Assembly: GCF_035222375.1 (NCBI RefSeq) | Contig: NC_085889.1 | Span: 3,286,001-3,350,000, forward strand | Source of the DNA: Podospora pseudocomata | Taxonomy: Eukaryota; Ascomycota; Sordariomycetes; Sordariales; Podosporaceae | Reading direction: 5' to 3' | DNA length: 64,000 nucleotides | Part shown: positions 44,704-55,971 of the stretch, piece by piece | How the letters are laid out: each line of letters opens with the position of its first letter | Numbering within the stretch: position 1 is the first letter of the stretch | Position numbers and translations under genes: made by a program | The notes under the pieces: generated by a model | Database searches by the model: none | The model's input: the letters and a program-made list of their open reading frames with translations, nothing else | What the model was told of the DNA's origin: nothing

Positions 44704-46464
44704 ATACGACTGCTACGAACCGACAAAATTGAGCTTGTGGGAATCTACGACAGCGATGTTGAACCATACGGCATCCTCTCCCACACCTGAGACAAGGAGG
44801 AGGTGTTGTTCCAGGATATACAACATCCTGAACTCGCAACCTGGAACTGGAGTCCATGTCCTGACACTTGCGAAAATCTCACCCCCGCTGCTCACTCGTG
44901 TTTCGGGAAGAAAGGCTTTTACAAGGTCCGAGAAGCAACCCTCCTCGCTAGAAAGCACGGATTCAACTTCATCTGGATCGACACATGTTGCATAGACAAG
45001 AATAGCAGCACGGAGCTTTCTAAAGCCATCAGCTCCATATATCAATGGTACAAAGATGCGCAAGTCTGTTATGCGTTTCTCGCTAATGTCAGGTCAGAGG
45101 CTGAGGACCCATCTGAAGAGACGTCGACTTTTCAGAGAAGCCGGTGATTCACGCGGGGCTGGAAATTGCAAGAGCTAATTGCCCCCCGTCAAATTGAGTT
45201 CTACGGATATGACTGGAGTCATCTAGGAGATAAATCACCTGGTTCGGGATTTACGGATCTTGTTGCCATGTTACACACGTTCAAGTCAGTGTATTGGTAG
45301 GGAAACGGCCCCAAACAGCATATGTATCGGTAAATAAGATCCCCATGTTAATTCTGGTTAGACAGGTGAAGGCTGACAGCTCACCCGTCCAACAGCTTCA
45401 CGCATGCGTTGGGCCGCAGGTCGACAGACTACGCGAGTTGAGGATATCGCCTACTGCCTGCTCGGGCTTTTCGACGTGGACATGACACCCCAGTATGGAG
45501 AGGGAAAGAAAGTTTTTATTCGTCTCCAGAAAGACATTCTCAGTCAAGATGACGACCAATCACTATTCGCCTGGCACGTCAACAAGAACGACGTTGCTCG
45601 CCTGAGACTCTTTTCGGCCTTCTGGCCGATTGTCCGGATAGATTCCTTGAAATTGGAGGCACGGAACTTGTCACGCCAAAATCTATAGGAGGTCAACCAG
45701 TCACCATCACACCCAGAGCTATCAACATTGGGTTGTTTCTCATTCCGTGCCACGACAAGGGGCGTGCAGATTTCCTCGCCATTCTCGATTGTGAAATTAC
45801 CAAGACTGAATCACGTCAAGCACCTGCGATATATTTGAAGCGACATTGGGGCACCGGAGATCAATATTCCAAGGTTCTTCCCTCAGAGCATGTTTTTGTC
45901 GGAAGACAAAGTTCGCTTGAGGGAGGGGCCTCATGGCAGCGGATTTTCGTAACGGCGGAACCAAGACCAAAAGCCGCTCTTCTGAGAATAGTACCCTCCA
46001 AGGACAACTCGGGACTCAGAAGCCATGATGAGGGGACCGCCTGCGAATGGGAGGTGATAGAAGCAAAACCTGCAATCTGCTGGGGTGAGCAAACTGGGAC
46101 ATTTGAAGTGGAGTCCTGCAAAGTTCGTTTCGGGGAACCAATTGGTTTTTTCAAAATCAAGATCACTTTGAAAGAAGGCCTTGTTTTGGTGGAGGTGGCA
46201 GTTAGCTTGAAACTCAATAGTGAACACTCATGTCGAAGCTGGTGCCAAGTAACCTCTGTGTCCCAGCATTTTCTGGACCTGCAAGACGGCAAGCATAACG
46301 GCTTTATACAGCTTTCAGCGAATATGAGAGACTACCACAGCAGCGAGTTTAACAATGCGTTGTCGCATGATCGTGTGGGAGACAAAATACCAGTGTTCAT
46401 ACAACTGACGGAGCATCACCATGGTCAAAGTGTGACTGTTTCACTTCATGTACTCTGTCGATAA
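44704..46464 (+). pseudogene. HET-domain gene (HET-E N-terminal type), start lost, two TGA stops, frameshifted
   Basis: The usual N-terminus MRLLNTxTIEL appears as (ATA)RLLRTDKIELVGIYDSD: the expected ATG is ATA at 44704-44706. The core motif YAILSHTW reads YGILSHT-stop, with TGA (44788-44790) for TGG. Continuing in the same frame: DKEEVLFQDIQ, KVREATLLARKHGFNFIWIDTCCIDKNSSTELSKAISSIYQWY, YAFLANV. TGA 45145-45147 stands where R-W-FTRGWKLQELIAP is expected. The region 45290-45400 is disordered (possible intron). RMRWAAGRQTTRVEDIAYCLLGLFDVDMTPQYGEGKKVFIRLQ follows, then a frameshift near 45650 to GGTELVTPKSIGG...AINIGLFLIPC and on to 46464. This is the HET subtype found at the N-terminus of HET-E/HET-D-like NLRs and in stand-alone proteins. 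Dead as written. Confidence 0.82.
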
Positions 46465-46508
46465 AATTATCGCTTCGGAAAAGCAGCATCCAACATGAAG
46501 CTGGCCAA

Positions 46509-46979
46509 GTGGCTTTGAAGAATCTGCTGGGAAGTGGTGCTGTCATATTACAGACAATGGCGACAATTGAGTCAAAACCATCATCACATCTGTTAAAAGT
46601 GGAGCACAAGTCACTCGTTCAAAGTTGCGAAAAGCGGTTTCGAGACCTCTACGAAAGCCTTTTGTTAAACATATGTCCAGTGCATACAGTCATGCTTATG
46701 ATGGGAAATCTTTCTGGGCCGAAATATGTGTGCACCATAAGCCCAGATTGGCCTTCGCAATTTCCGTTGAGCTTGCTACAAACCCTGCCTACCTTTGAAA
46801 GAAGCTTTTTGGGGCTTAATGGCACCTTACGAACAGTCAAACAAATCGTGGATGCAACTATGGCTGTCTCAATGATAGGGGACGTCTTAGGAACGGGAGA
46901 CCTCCAAGGAGCGGGAGAACACCCAGAAAGTCAAATCAAACCTGGACAAAATCCATATCTTCTGGTGAGTGTGTATTAG
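46509..46979 (+). CDS. Unrecognised open frame, weak support
   Basis: 156 codons from ATG 46509 in the wake of the HET pseudogene. It contains a plausible helical stretch (VEHKSLVQSCEKRFRDLYESLLLN) but no domain I know. Splice-like GT and AG sites occur around 46963-47110, so it could be part of a larger decayed gene. The 480 bp after it (46980-47458) hold nothing I can support. Confidence 0.22.
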   Translation: MALKNLLGSGAVILQTMATIESKPSSHLLKVEHKSLVQSCEKRFRDLYESLLLNICPVHTVMLMMGNLSGPKYVCTISPDWPSQFPLSLLQTLPTFERSFLGLNGTLRTVKQIVDATMAVSMIGDVLGTGDLQGAGEHPESQIKPGQNPYLLVSVY

Positions 46980-47458
46980 AAGTCTTCATATCTTCGCATG
47001 CTGAGCAAGGTACCTAACCATACCTAGCCATGGGGGTATCATGCTCTCGATTTGTGTATTTTCTGACGCCTATAATGTAACAATGGCTAACAATATCTCT
47101 AATATACTAGATGTACACGCTCAAAACTGCCAGCGTGATAATTCCTCTCAATGACGACGGAAGTTGGAAAAGTCCGGTCCTCAGCCAAACCTGTTCTATG
47201 GTTCTTAAACGCATGGAAGAGCTTATTTCCAATATCGATTTCATCATCGCAAATACACTCCTAATGAAGGGGAAATAGGATCCACACCCTAATGAATTGG
47301 GTAGATTTGCGATGAAAATAAACCTACATACACAGACATGACATTGGCAACTGGTAGCCTTCCCGCTCGGCTGGCAACGACGATGACACCTTTGTAAGCC
47401 ACCACGCTCGTGCGACTCCTGTCAGCTCTACTTTGAGCAGGTTGAAGGGAAAAGCCGG

Positions 47459-48318
47459 ATGCTAAAGTTGGACGATGTCATCAGTGAGGAATTTTTCAGT
47501 CATGTGGCAGTCGTCTGCTGTCAAGGTCCACATGTCACAGCAGGGTGCAACAAAGTCGCGACACACATCAAAAGCATGCTAGAGGATAGGGTGTCTCAGA
47601 AGCTTCGCTCAGGTCCCTATTTCCTCCACGGTTCAGGGCACATTTCTAAGGTCTACCGACTGTAACAGGATACTCATCAGGCGTTTATGTTTGGTGTCAC
47701 GCGAGACACAAAGTCGAAGTCACCGAGGTAAGAACCGCTGTTATCGACTCTCTCCACGTAGTGTTCCCGATCTTTTACTGACGAGGTACCACGGACAGAT
47801 TCCAAGAGTACCATGGAAGCCTTATCCCAGTTCCCTCCCGACTCTACTTCGACTCCCCTACTGAGCAGTTTCTCCTACGAGGAACGCGAGTCATTGTCAA
47901 GGATGTCTATCACCTCGCCGGTACCCCAACGAGTGCCTCCTGCCGCGACTATCGAGCTTTCATGGGCATCAAGGATGAAACATCAGAAATGGTTATTCGG
48001 CTGATCAACGCAGGAGCGGTCATTGTGGGCAAGACCAAGACAGCGCAGTTTGCATCTGGGGAGCGTGCTGGAGATTGGGTCGACTATCCTTGCCCTTTCA
48101 ACTCTCGCGGCGATGGGTACCTGGATCCAGACGGGAGCAGCACGGGGAGCGCAGCGGCGTTTCGAATGAATTCTGAGGCCTTGACATTCATTCGAAGTCA
48201 CTTTCCTTTCTTTATAGAACGTGTGTGCTTGGTGCCTGCAGCTACTAATAATGCTTCTGCTATTTATGAGCTCTTAGCAGCAGTGGTTAGTAAGCACGTT
48301 ATAATGCCTGTGATTTAA
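47459..48318 (+). pseudogene. Amidase-signature enzyme, 3'-truncated with an in-frame stop
   Basis: ATG 47459 opens the N-terminal module seen in some fungal amidases (DDVISEEFFSHVAVV, GPYFLHGSGHISKVYRL). TAA at 47663-47665 falls where relatives have Tyr (VYRLYxD). The frame then continues QDTHQAFMFGVT to intron 47728-47798 (GTAAGA...TTTACTGAC...GGACAG), which rejoins in phase to VPSRLYFDSPTEQFLLRGTRVIVKDVYHLAG, including the catalytic Lys of the amidase signature (VKD). LINAGAVIVGKTKTAQFASGE, CPFNSRGDGYLDPDGSSTGSAAA (Ser-rich catalytic loop) follow; homology stops near 48165. The C-terminal two-thirds of the amidase fold, including the nucleophile region, is missing. Not an active hydrolase. 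Confidence 0.75.
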
Positions 48319-48395
48319 AGGTGCCGAAAGCATGGTGAAATAGCTGTACAGAAGAATGAGAATGACAGGGTGAACAACTGAATAGGTGTGGTGTG

Positions 48396-48974
48396 TTAGG
48401 TATATCGCGAAACTGTGGTCTTATGGATTCTACGTAACCATATCTCTTCCCATACCATCTCCCCAGGTGTCTGAGTCTCTGGTAGGGGGCCTTTACCAAC
48501 ATACGCCGCACTAACAACGCTGTATGACATTGTCTTGTTGTCGTTCCCAGATCTCAGAATCAAGTAACCACAACCCACGGTGCAGCCTCGTAGCTGCACC
48601 AAGTAATCACCATGATCCAGTGCTAGCATACGGCTGTTGCTCCCAGTGTATCCCGTATCCGTAACAAAAAAGCGAATCCCCCGGCTGTCATATATTCCGG
48701 ATGATCCAGACTCTCGAAACCACCCCAAGATTCGGACTAAACTAGCAGGCACGCAGACGGGACTTCTGTCTTGCGAGAAGCTAATGGCAAGGGCAGTGAC
48801 TGCTGCCAACACGGGCAATTTCAGGAACCACAGGAACTTCCAAAGGTGAACAGCAAATGCCACCAGAAATCCGGAGTTGGCGATGACACCGAACGGCCAG
48901 GCGAAGAGGTACAGGCTGGTGTCCCCGAGAAACATGCTCGATTTCTGTATGACCTCTGAAACCAAGCGGCCCAT
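48396..48974 (-). CDS. Hypothetical protein with a hydrophobic N-terminal region
   Basis: 192 codons, ATG at 48974. Two adjoining hydrophobic stretches (TSLYLFAWPFGVIANSGFLVAFAVHLW and FLWFLKLPVLAAVTALAISF) suggest membrane insertion, followed by a polar region with no recognised motif. It lies immediately downstream of, and in the same direction as, the HET pseudogene at 49011-51042, and could be an exon or remnant of another gene. Weak call. Confidence 0.33.
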   Translation of the reverse strand: MGRLVSEVIQKSSMFLGDTSLYLFAWPFGVIANSGFLVAFAVHLWKFLWFLKLPVLAAVTALAISFSQDRSPVCVPASLVRILGWFRESGSSGIYDSRGIRFFVTDTGYTGSNSRMLALDHGDYLVQLRGCTVGCGYLILRSGNDNKTMSYSVVSAAYVGKGPLPETQTPGEMVWEEIWLRRIHKTTVSRYT

Positions 48975-49010
48975 GAGCGGGGAGACAAGTAGCGTATCAA
49001 TGCTTGATAG

Positions 49011-51042
49011 CTAGTTCTTAACGAGGTCTCGATTCTCGAGACGCGAAACTCCTAGTAAGCCGCCGGTGATGAAAACGACATCGCCGGCAGACTGGCGCCA
49101 CATGTTTTGGTTTATGTACGACCTGCCCTTGAAAAAGACCCCGAAGGCCTGGGAGATTGCGTTTGTTTCTAACATCGGCTGGATCTTGAAGCCAGAAACA
49201 AGTCTCATGCGCGCGCCATCACAAGGGCAGGAAGCCACTGTGGTAATCCAGGAACGGAGAAACTGAAAGGCCCTTGGAGTGAGGTAGGTGTGTGATGTAT
49301 AGGCTGAGATTGCGTAGGCTATAACGTCAAATTCTCCCAGAGTGCGGGAGGCCATTCGAAGTGAGACAAGAATCTGGCGAATATGTGACCTCCAAGTCAG
49401 ATTTATCAACGTTTCGGCCAGAGCGCTCAAGACAGGGTCTGGAGCAGATTTTTGCAGAAGTGGCTTTCTTGGTTGATCATGGAGATGGATAAAATCTGCC
49501 ATACCAGCTGGACCGAATTTACGGTTCCAACCTCTTCCACACTGCCGAAGACTTTAGCTTCCACTAGTAAAGACTGTTTGTTGAGCTCGTATCGAACGGC
49601 TTCGTTTGTGGGCTGAGATATCGAGACAGAGACAAACGTGTCCAAGTGTCGAGTAGAGGCGATGCGCGCCGGTATAGGTTGTGTTCAGTCGGGTGTCCAA
49701 GAGGGCAAAGTGATGAGACCCTCTGTTTCCGTGGTATAAGATTTGTCTCGTCCAGCTCGAAGGTTGTTTGTAGCCATTAACAACCGGCGCGTTATAGAAC
49801 ATAGAGAACTGGATACAAGGTTATACAGATTGTGACTGGCGTGAGAAAGAACGTTGTTGAAGAGCCGCATGTAAGAATTTGACTGCTGTGCAAGCCGGAT
49901 GGATGGCATCCACGTTTCCATCAAATCTGAAGCAAGCCAGCGTAACAGCTTCGAAGACTTCAGCATCAGTGACGGCCCACGTCGTGATGGGAATCCCGTG
50001 GTCAATCTCAAGCTACTTGAAAACACCATAGAGAGAAAACAACTTGTCTTTGCCTCTTGGCAGGACTTGAAGCGCATGGCATTCATGCCGGCTGTGAAGG
50101 AAAACTGAGACAGACCCATCAGGAGCGACTGGTAAGCTCTTTTTTGGCGCATGGTCCGTCCGGTGCGAGGATGCCCAGGTTCATGAATTGCAACACCCCT
50201 TTTCAAAGCAATGGCATCTGCCAGATAAAACTGCAGAGACACAGCTTGATCAACACTGGCAGAGGCAGGGAGCACCTTGAGCTTCTTTAGGACATCCCAA
50301 CCCATACGGAGGCTGTAAAGGCTGAGGCATCTATTACCGCAGATCACCCTGACGAGATCCGGGTCTGGGAGCGCAACTTCTTGAACTGGCCATGCCCTGG
50401 TGAACCAAGACCTGGAAAATAAACCCACCATACTCCTCGTTAGCCGTGGCAATTTTCGGGCCAAGTCTAGTGCGACATCTTCTGGACTCTGTTCATCCTT
50501 CCAATGGCCACCAAACCCAGCGACCTTCTCAAAGTACTCACAAACTAGAGCATTAGACTCGTCCTGTTCACCAAGCCACACTCGGACGCGAGTCACCTTC
50601 TTGTAGATGTCGCCAATGATGGCAATCTGATGGCCCTTCCCTCCTTTGCCGTTGCTGCCTGGTTGATGCCGATTGCATCGACCCACATCCGCTTGTTTGA
50701 GCTTTTGTCCTTGCAGAAATTTTTGAGCGCAGCGACACAGTTCTTTGTCACATAAATGAGACCTCCATCGCAGATGGTCGGGTCGGTTCCATGTTCAGAG
50801 TCCCACGCGTAGGATAGTGCGGTGAAAGAGGGAGCTGAGGCCAGTGGTATTTCTTCCATGGAGCACGCCATGAGCTCGTAATCGTGGCTCCCATCCGGTG
50901 CTTGAATCGGGATAAGGCGGATTGCTGAGTCGGTACTAGAGAGCGTATGGTAACTGTACTTGGGCGGTGGTGCAGCATGACTAGCTGGCTCGATTTCGAG
51001 TTGGAATGAGGAATCCCCCCATATATCCGCTAGTCCGGACAC
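49011..51042 (-). pseudogene. HET-domain gene, frameshifted and with Trp-to-stop changes
   Basis: On the minus strand from ~51042: PKYSYHTLSSTDSAIRLIPI...SFTALSYAWDSEHG, VTKNCVAALKNF, KRMWVDAIGINQ (Cys of ICINQ changed to Gly). A frameshift near 50640 gives HQIAIIGDIYKKVTRVRVWLGE, then SRSWFTRAWPVQEVALP (W-x-QE motif with P for V). Near 50050-50090 the reading moves to another frame (DKLFSLYGVFK-stop-LEIDHGIP), then back. At 49685-49687 TGA replaces Trp in LPSWTPD-W. The C-terminal part (49502-49011) has FKIQPMLETN, FFKGRSYI and AGDVVFITGG, matching the ending of this HET subtype (GDEVWxLxG). No clear ATG at the 5' end. Ordered pieces of one decayed incompatibility-type gene. Confidence 0.8.
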
Positions 51043-51760
51043 ATCAGACCTGCCATATCAAGCCTAATGGTATGCCAATCACGACGGCTCATGTAAATGT
51101 CACGATGATAATCTCGGTGAATATAATGAGATCGAGCTTAGAAGGCATCCTGAGTTATTGGGAACTCGACTTTTTGACGCTTCTGTGTGTTGAGATCAGA
51201 GTTTCATGAGGTGAAGGGAAGAAGGGCTCAGCTGAACGCGTCAGATGCATTTCTATTCACCAGAAGGCTGCAGTTGCCAGGAATCCATAGGGAAGCTTAT
51301 ACAACCTTAAACGAGCTAGGTCATAATGTATATTCAGTAAAAACTACTACCTGACCTGGGTACTCCTAGCCATCGTGACCAATCAAACCTCGTAATCACG
51401 TCTTTCAGCATCTTAGATATTCCCGGAAAAAGACCAAAAGAGGTGTACAAACAGCTTTAAATACCACACCTTATCAGACCGGAACATTTTACCACTCCAG
51501 AAAGGTCCAAATGGGACGCTCATCGAGTAAGGTATCAAGGTGAGGTATTTTTCGCAGACAATAGGTTTTATATCACGTTCAAGAACAAAAGCAAACACCA
51601 TCTGTGAGTTTTCCACCGCAATATCAAAGACCCGAGCCAGATACCTGGTCTGGATTTATCTACCGTAATGAACCTGCGTCATACTCCTAGTCTACATTCC
51701 CTAGACACGGCCCTTGCCGCTCCTTCTCAAGCCTCCGCATCCATCCTTCCCTTCCATCAG
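51043..51760. other. Gene-free stretch
   Basis: Between the HET pseudogene 5' end and the 3' end of the MBL gene; nothing supported. Confidence 0.5.
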
Positions 51761-52540
51761 TTAAAGCTCCAATGGCACCCCAGGCTTAGGCCACCGCACC
51801 GAATCCAACACCCCCTCCTCCCGAAGCTCCTTTGCCAACTCGGGCTCATTCTGCGTGAAATGATCCCACGACTCATGATGCATAGGAACCAGCACATCAG
51901 CCTTGATATCCCGAAACAGCTGTGCTCCTTGCTTCCCACACATGGTAATCTGCAACCCATCAAACGTCGCCTTCCCTAGATTCATCAAAGCAATAACAAT
52001 GTGATACTTCTCCGCCATGCGCGCCAGCTCGGGGATGTAGACGGTATCCCCAGTGAAGTAAATGGCATTCGGCTTCCCATCGGCCGCAACGCCAAAGTCT
52101 TCTGTGTGGACGATGAAACCGACGCATTCATGCCCCGGCCAGTGTTTGCAAGGCGTGGCTGTGATGGTGAATATCTTTCCAGCAACGCGAACCTTGCGCT
52201 CCTCCCAGTCCTTAAAGCCGATTACGCTGGGTCGAGGGGCAAGGTTGTTTGCGCCGTCGACGGTGGTAAACACCCGCCTGCCGTCGAGAAGCTGACGGCC
52301 GGGAGGGTCGAGGTTGTCGGCGTGGTTCTCGTGGCTGAGGAGGACCGCGTCGATGTGGGGGAGCTGGTCGAGTTGGAGGGCTGGGTCGTCGTGGACTTTG
52401 CAGATGCGGCCCGCGAACTCGAATCCGGTGCCGGCAGGGGAGAAGAAGGGGTCGGTTAGGAAGGTGATGCCGTCAATGTCGAGGATGGCGGTAGCGGTGC
52501 CGATGTGGGTGATGGTGACTTTGTTCTTGAAGGTTGACAT
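51761..52540 (-). CDS. Metallo-beta-lactamase-fold hydrolase (UlaG-like)
   Basis: Single exon; ATG at 52540 chosen because homology starts at VTITHIGTATAIL and upstream codons are leader-like; 259 residues. The MBL-fold order is visible: ITHIGTATAILDIDG...FLTDPFFSP; the metal motif appears as LLSHENHADNLD (HxxHxD form, with Asn where a second His often sits); TPCKHWPGHECVGFIV; YFTGDTVYIPELA (metal-bridging Asp); and VPMHHESWDHF near the end. This is the PF12706/PF13483 group of cytosolic hydrolases; substrate unknown. The lone variant at HxHxDH is common in fungal members (SHEDHPDN type), so activity is plausible. Confidence 0.88.
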   Translation of the reverse strand: MSTFKNKVTITHIGTATAILDIDGITFLTDPFFSPAGTGFEFAGRICKVHDDPALQLDQLPHIDAVLLSHENHADNLDPPGRQLLDGRRVFTTVDGANNLAPRPSVIGFKDWEERKVRVAGKIFTITATPCKHWPGHECVGFIVHTEDFGVAADGKPNAIYFTGDTVYIPELARMAEKYHIVIALMNLGKATFDGLQITMCGKQGAQLFRDIKADVLVPMHHESWDHFTQNEPELAKELREEGVLDSVRWPKPGVPLEL

Positions 52541-53827
52541 GGCTGGTGAATGCTTTTGAAACTGTAAAACAAGGTGTTGAAGTGCTTTGTTGGGCGGCTG
52601 AGGTTTCTCTGATGAATTGTGAACTTTGGATGATAAGTTAGGTTCCGACTTGAAGCCGTTAGAGTTCTTATACAGTTCCCTTCTCCCCGTTCGTACCCTC
52701 TTGAATTGGCTGATAAACTGCAAATTTTCATTGCCCTTCCATACAAAGACAATTAGTAATTATAATCGCCAGATTAACTCATCAGCTTCAGCAAAATCGA
52801 TTCTTGATTTCAAAGCGTTGCAGAAGACTGCTAGTCATGCGTCGGAACAATGACATCTGATCCTGGCTTCTCGGTCTTTCCTCCGTGATACCCACCTCTT
52901 TGCCCAGTCCAGATGGCAACAGGGTTTCTGCTGTCAGATTACAAGGATGGTCAGTGAACAGTGATACACCTCACCTAGACCAAAATGAAGACACCTACTC
53001 TTCCTACGAGTCTCTCCCACAAGTCACAGGCTCAACACAGAGTCTTCTCATCCTCGTCTTCTCCTCTAACGAGTGATGCTTTCGAGGCCACTGAGGTAAA
53101 AACTGAAGTTTGCACAAACAAATCACATGTCTCCCAAAATACCAGAGAAAAGTCCCAGGATCTATGCCAGTCTGGACCTCAACATGTCGTCACGAACTTT
53201 TCGAAAGGTCCACTCCGTCTAAGTGCGGCGTTGGGAGCTTGTTTGTAAGCTGGTCTTGGCGGAATATGCATCCTGAATAGGCTTAGTGCTCGACGGTGAC
53301 CCCTGACAGGGATCATGGTTTCTCAAGAACAGGCACACAACTGTTCTTCAGCCAGTACGCCGTTGAAAGAAATTTGGAAGATGAGCAGAAATGAGGATGC
53401 AGTCTCAAAGACATGGCGTTTGTCTGGGAATGAGCTTTCTTGTGTTCTGGTGTAAAGGGAGGTGCTTGCATACCTGGCTGCCTCCCGGAGTAGACGTATT
53501 GAATTCTTTATCATCTTGGCTCAGTTCATCAGCTAGGTAGGCTAAGCCAATGGCAATGATGGGTCAAGAACGGAGACCTTCCAGGCTTTCCCCTTTCAAG
53601 GATCTGCGGAGGCCCTGCAGGGTTCCAACCCGGCCGGGCTGATGAATGCTTTCCCTCCGACGTGCCGAGAGACTAAGGAGGCGTTTTAAGTCCTGGTGGC
53701 ATTTATAAACTTAGACTCCTTTGTTACATCATTCAAAATGTAGCAAAAGTTTGGGGCCAGTCTCCAAAGCAAAAAGATCAGCACGAATTCAGTTACCTGT
53801 TGTGAACAACCTGGCTGTGCTGCCGGC
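52541..53827. other. Gene-free stretch
   Basis: Divergent promoters of the MBL and MFS genes, about 1.3 kb. Short frames show no domain. Confidence 0.5.
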
Positions 53828-55231
53828 ATGATGGCAGCCACCAGTGATACACCCCCAGATGGAGGCTTGAAGGCCTGGCTATCTGGTAAGCTCTCCGAGA
53901 AGAATGATTGGCCTCGATGCTGATCCCGTCAATTTAGTACTGGCCGGCTTCTTCGTCATCATGAACAGCTGGTATGTATACCCAAGTGTATCATTCCTCA
54001 TTCAATCCGCTGACAAGCATACCAGGGGAATCATCATATCCTTCGGCATCTTCCAAACATACTACGTCTCAACCCTTCATCTTCCCCCCTCTGACATCTC
54101 GTGGATCGGATCTCTCGCCGTTTTCTTGCTCTTCTTCGGCGGCATCATCAGTGGCCGCCTCACGGATGCTGGCTATTTCCGCACCACCACAACGCTCGGC
54201 GCATTTCTCATTGTCTTTGGGTGTTTCATGACGTCTTTATGCACAACATACTGGCAGCTGGTGCTGGCCCAAGGAGTTTGCATTGGCATTGGCAACGGAT
54301 GCTTGCTCACACCCATGATGACCGTCGTCTCGACATACTTTGGACGCAGGTTACCGCTTGCCATGGGGATTGCCGCGTGTGGAAGTGTTGTGGGGGGTCT
54401 CGTATACACTGGTATGGCGAGGACATTGCTACCTACTATTGGTTTTGGGTGGACTTTGAGGGCCATTGGGTTCATTCAACTGGGCACGTTGACGCTGGCG
54501 ATGGTGGTGGTGCGACCGAGACAGTTACCGCCGAAGGGCGAGAAGACACTGCCAGTGGTGGATTTCACTGCTTTCAGAGAGCCCGCGTTCAGTCTGTTTG
54601 TTCTTGGCTCATTCTTGGTATGTTTATTCTCTTCTCACAGATACATACCATGGAACCTTGCTGACAAGCCTGAGCCCAGTCATTCATGGGCGTTTTCTTC
54701 GGGTTCTTTTACCTCGCTTCATACGCCCGGGACATAAACGGGATGAGTTACACAGAGTCCCTAAACCTGTTGCTCGCCCTCAACGGAATTGGTTTCGCAG
54801 GACGTCTCCTGCCGACCCCCCTCGCCAAACTCTTCGGTACTCTCAACACCTTCATCGCACTCATTCTCGCCTCGGCGTTGGCCATGTATACGTGGATCGC
54901 TGTGAATTCGACCGCCGGACTGTACGGTTGGACTGCCTTGTACAGCATTGCTGTGGGCGGCGTTCAGTCCTTGATGCCGGCGGCGGTAGCCGTGTTGAAC
55001 TCGGATCTGTGCAACGTGGGATCACGTCTGGGAATTGTTTTTGGTGCTATTGGCATTGGGTCTCTGATCGGTTCGCCGATAGCTGGTGGGCTCATTACTG
55101 CTGGAGGTGGATCCTATGTCGGGGCACAAGCCTTCTCAGGGAGTGCCCTCGCTACAGGTGCGTTACTCATCCTCTTGGCGAGGGAAATCATGAGAAAAAA
55201 GACACGTGCAAGTTTTTGGTCCAAATTGTAG
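53828..55231 (+). CDS. MFS transporter, monocarboxylate-permease type
   Basis: Four exons: 53828-53885, 53938-53971, 54026-54617 and 54680-55231. Introns are 53886-53937 (GTAAGC...TTTAG), 53972-54025 (GTATGT...ACCAG) and 54618-54679 (GTATGT...CCCAG). Total 411 residues. The start [36 protein letters not shown] (TM1) is the hallmark of fungal monocarboxylate transporter-like permeases. The intracellular loop 2-3 motif (GGIISGRLTDAGYFR), CIGIGNGCLLTP, STYFGRRLPLAMGIAACGSVVGG and GIGSLIGSPIAGGL are all present. About 12 hydrophobic segments; plasma-membrane location expected. Substrate not inferable. The very short exon 2 (34 nt) sits inside TM1. Confidence 0.92.
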
Positions 55232-55530
55232 GAAGCTTTCAATAATGCCTAATTAGACATTCTGGTATCCGAGCAAGTATGCCCCGCTCTATCAACTGCG
55301 TCCTTAGGCGACCAAGAACAAGAAGCGGTTCCTTTATTTGTGGCTTTTCTTTGCCTGGAGCCCCCCATGGAGACCGATACCAGTAATCCGTCAGCATCAG
55401 GCAACGCGTTGAAACGAGATATCTTTGCCGCTCTCAATTCCGTGAGATGCTCTGGGAGCTTTGCCTGCCCAATCGCTTTTACCATCGGCTCGAGAACGGC
55501 AAGACCTTCCCGTTATCGTTTAGAATGCCC

Positions 55531-55971
55531 AGGGTGATCGATGAGATAAGACGGTTTTGACTCATCTTGTAAGATGGGCCTGTGAGACGAGCCAAATTGG
55601 CCTTATTTCTGCTCAAGCCAAATCAAATCCACCTGCCGTCTTATCTTACATCTTGCAAGACGAAGGGTATATATTTTGAGGCTTTTTTCAAGCACTGAAA
55701 TAGCGGTAATACCTGGGCTTTTTGGTGGTGAGGATGCGGCCTGAGTGAGAGTTGTAGCCTGGATAAGGGTTATGGCCTGGGTAAGGGTAAGGTTTGTCGT
55801 TTAGTAGCCAATAACTTTATTAGATATCGGGCCAGAAAAATAACCGGAAGTCTTGCAAGCTAGTGAGTTGAACGAAATCTTAATAGCTTTAAGCTAAATC
55901 GAGGCCTTGGGCCGGTGAGCTAAGTCAAATTGATGGCCGTCTCATCTCATCTCATCTCATCGACCACCCTG
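55531..55971. mobile_element. hAT-like MITE (441 bp) with ~24-bp terminal inverted repeats
   Basis: The left end AGGGTGATCGATGAGATAAGACGG (55531-55554) is matched by the reverse complement of the right end, CAGGGTGGTCGATGAGATGAG at 55951-55971. The right repeat carries extra copies of a 5-bp CTCAT unit. The candidate 8-bp target-site duplication GAATGCCC (55523-55530) versus GAATACCC (55972-55979) matches at 7 of 8 positions, the size typical of hAT elements. No coding capacity. Subterminal GAGACGAGCC and GGCCGTCTC motifs are inverted relative to each other. Confidence 0.7.
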
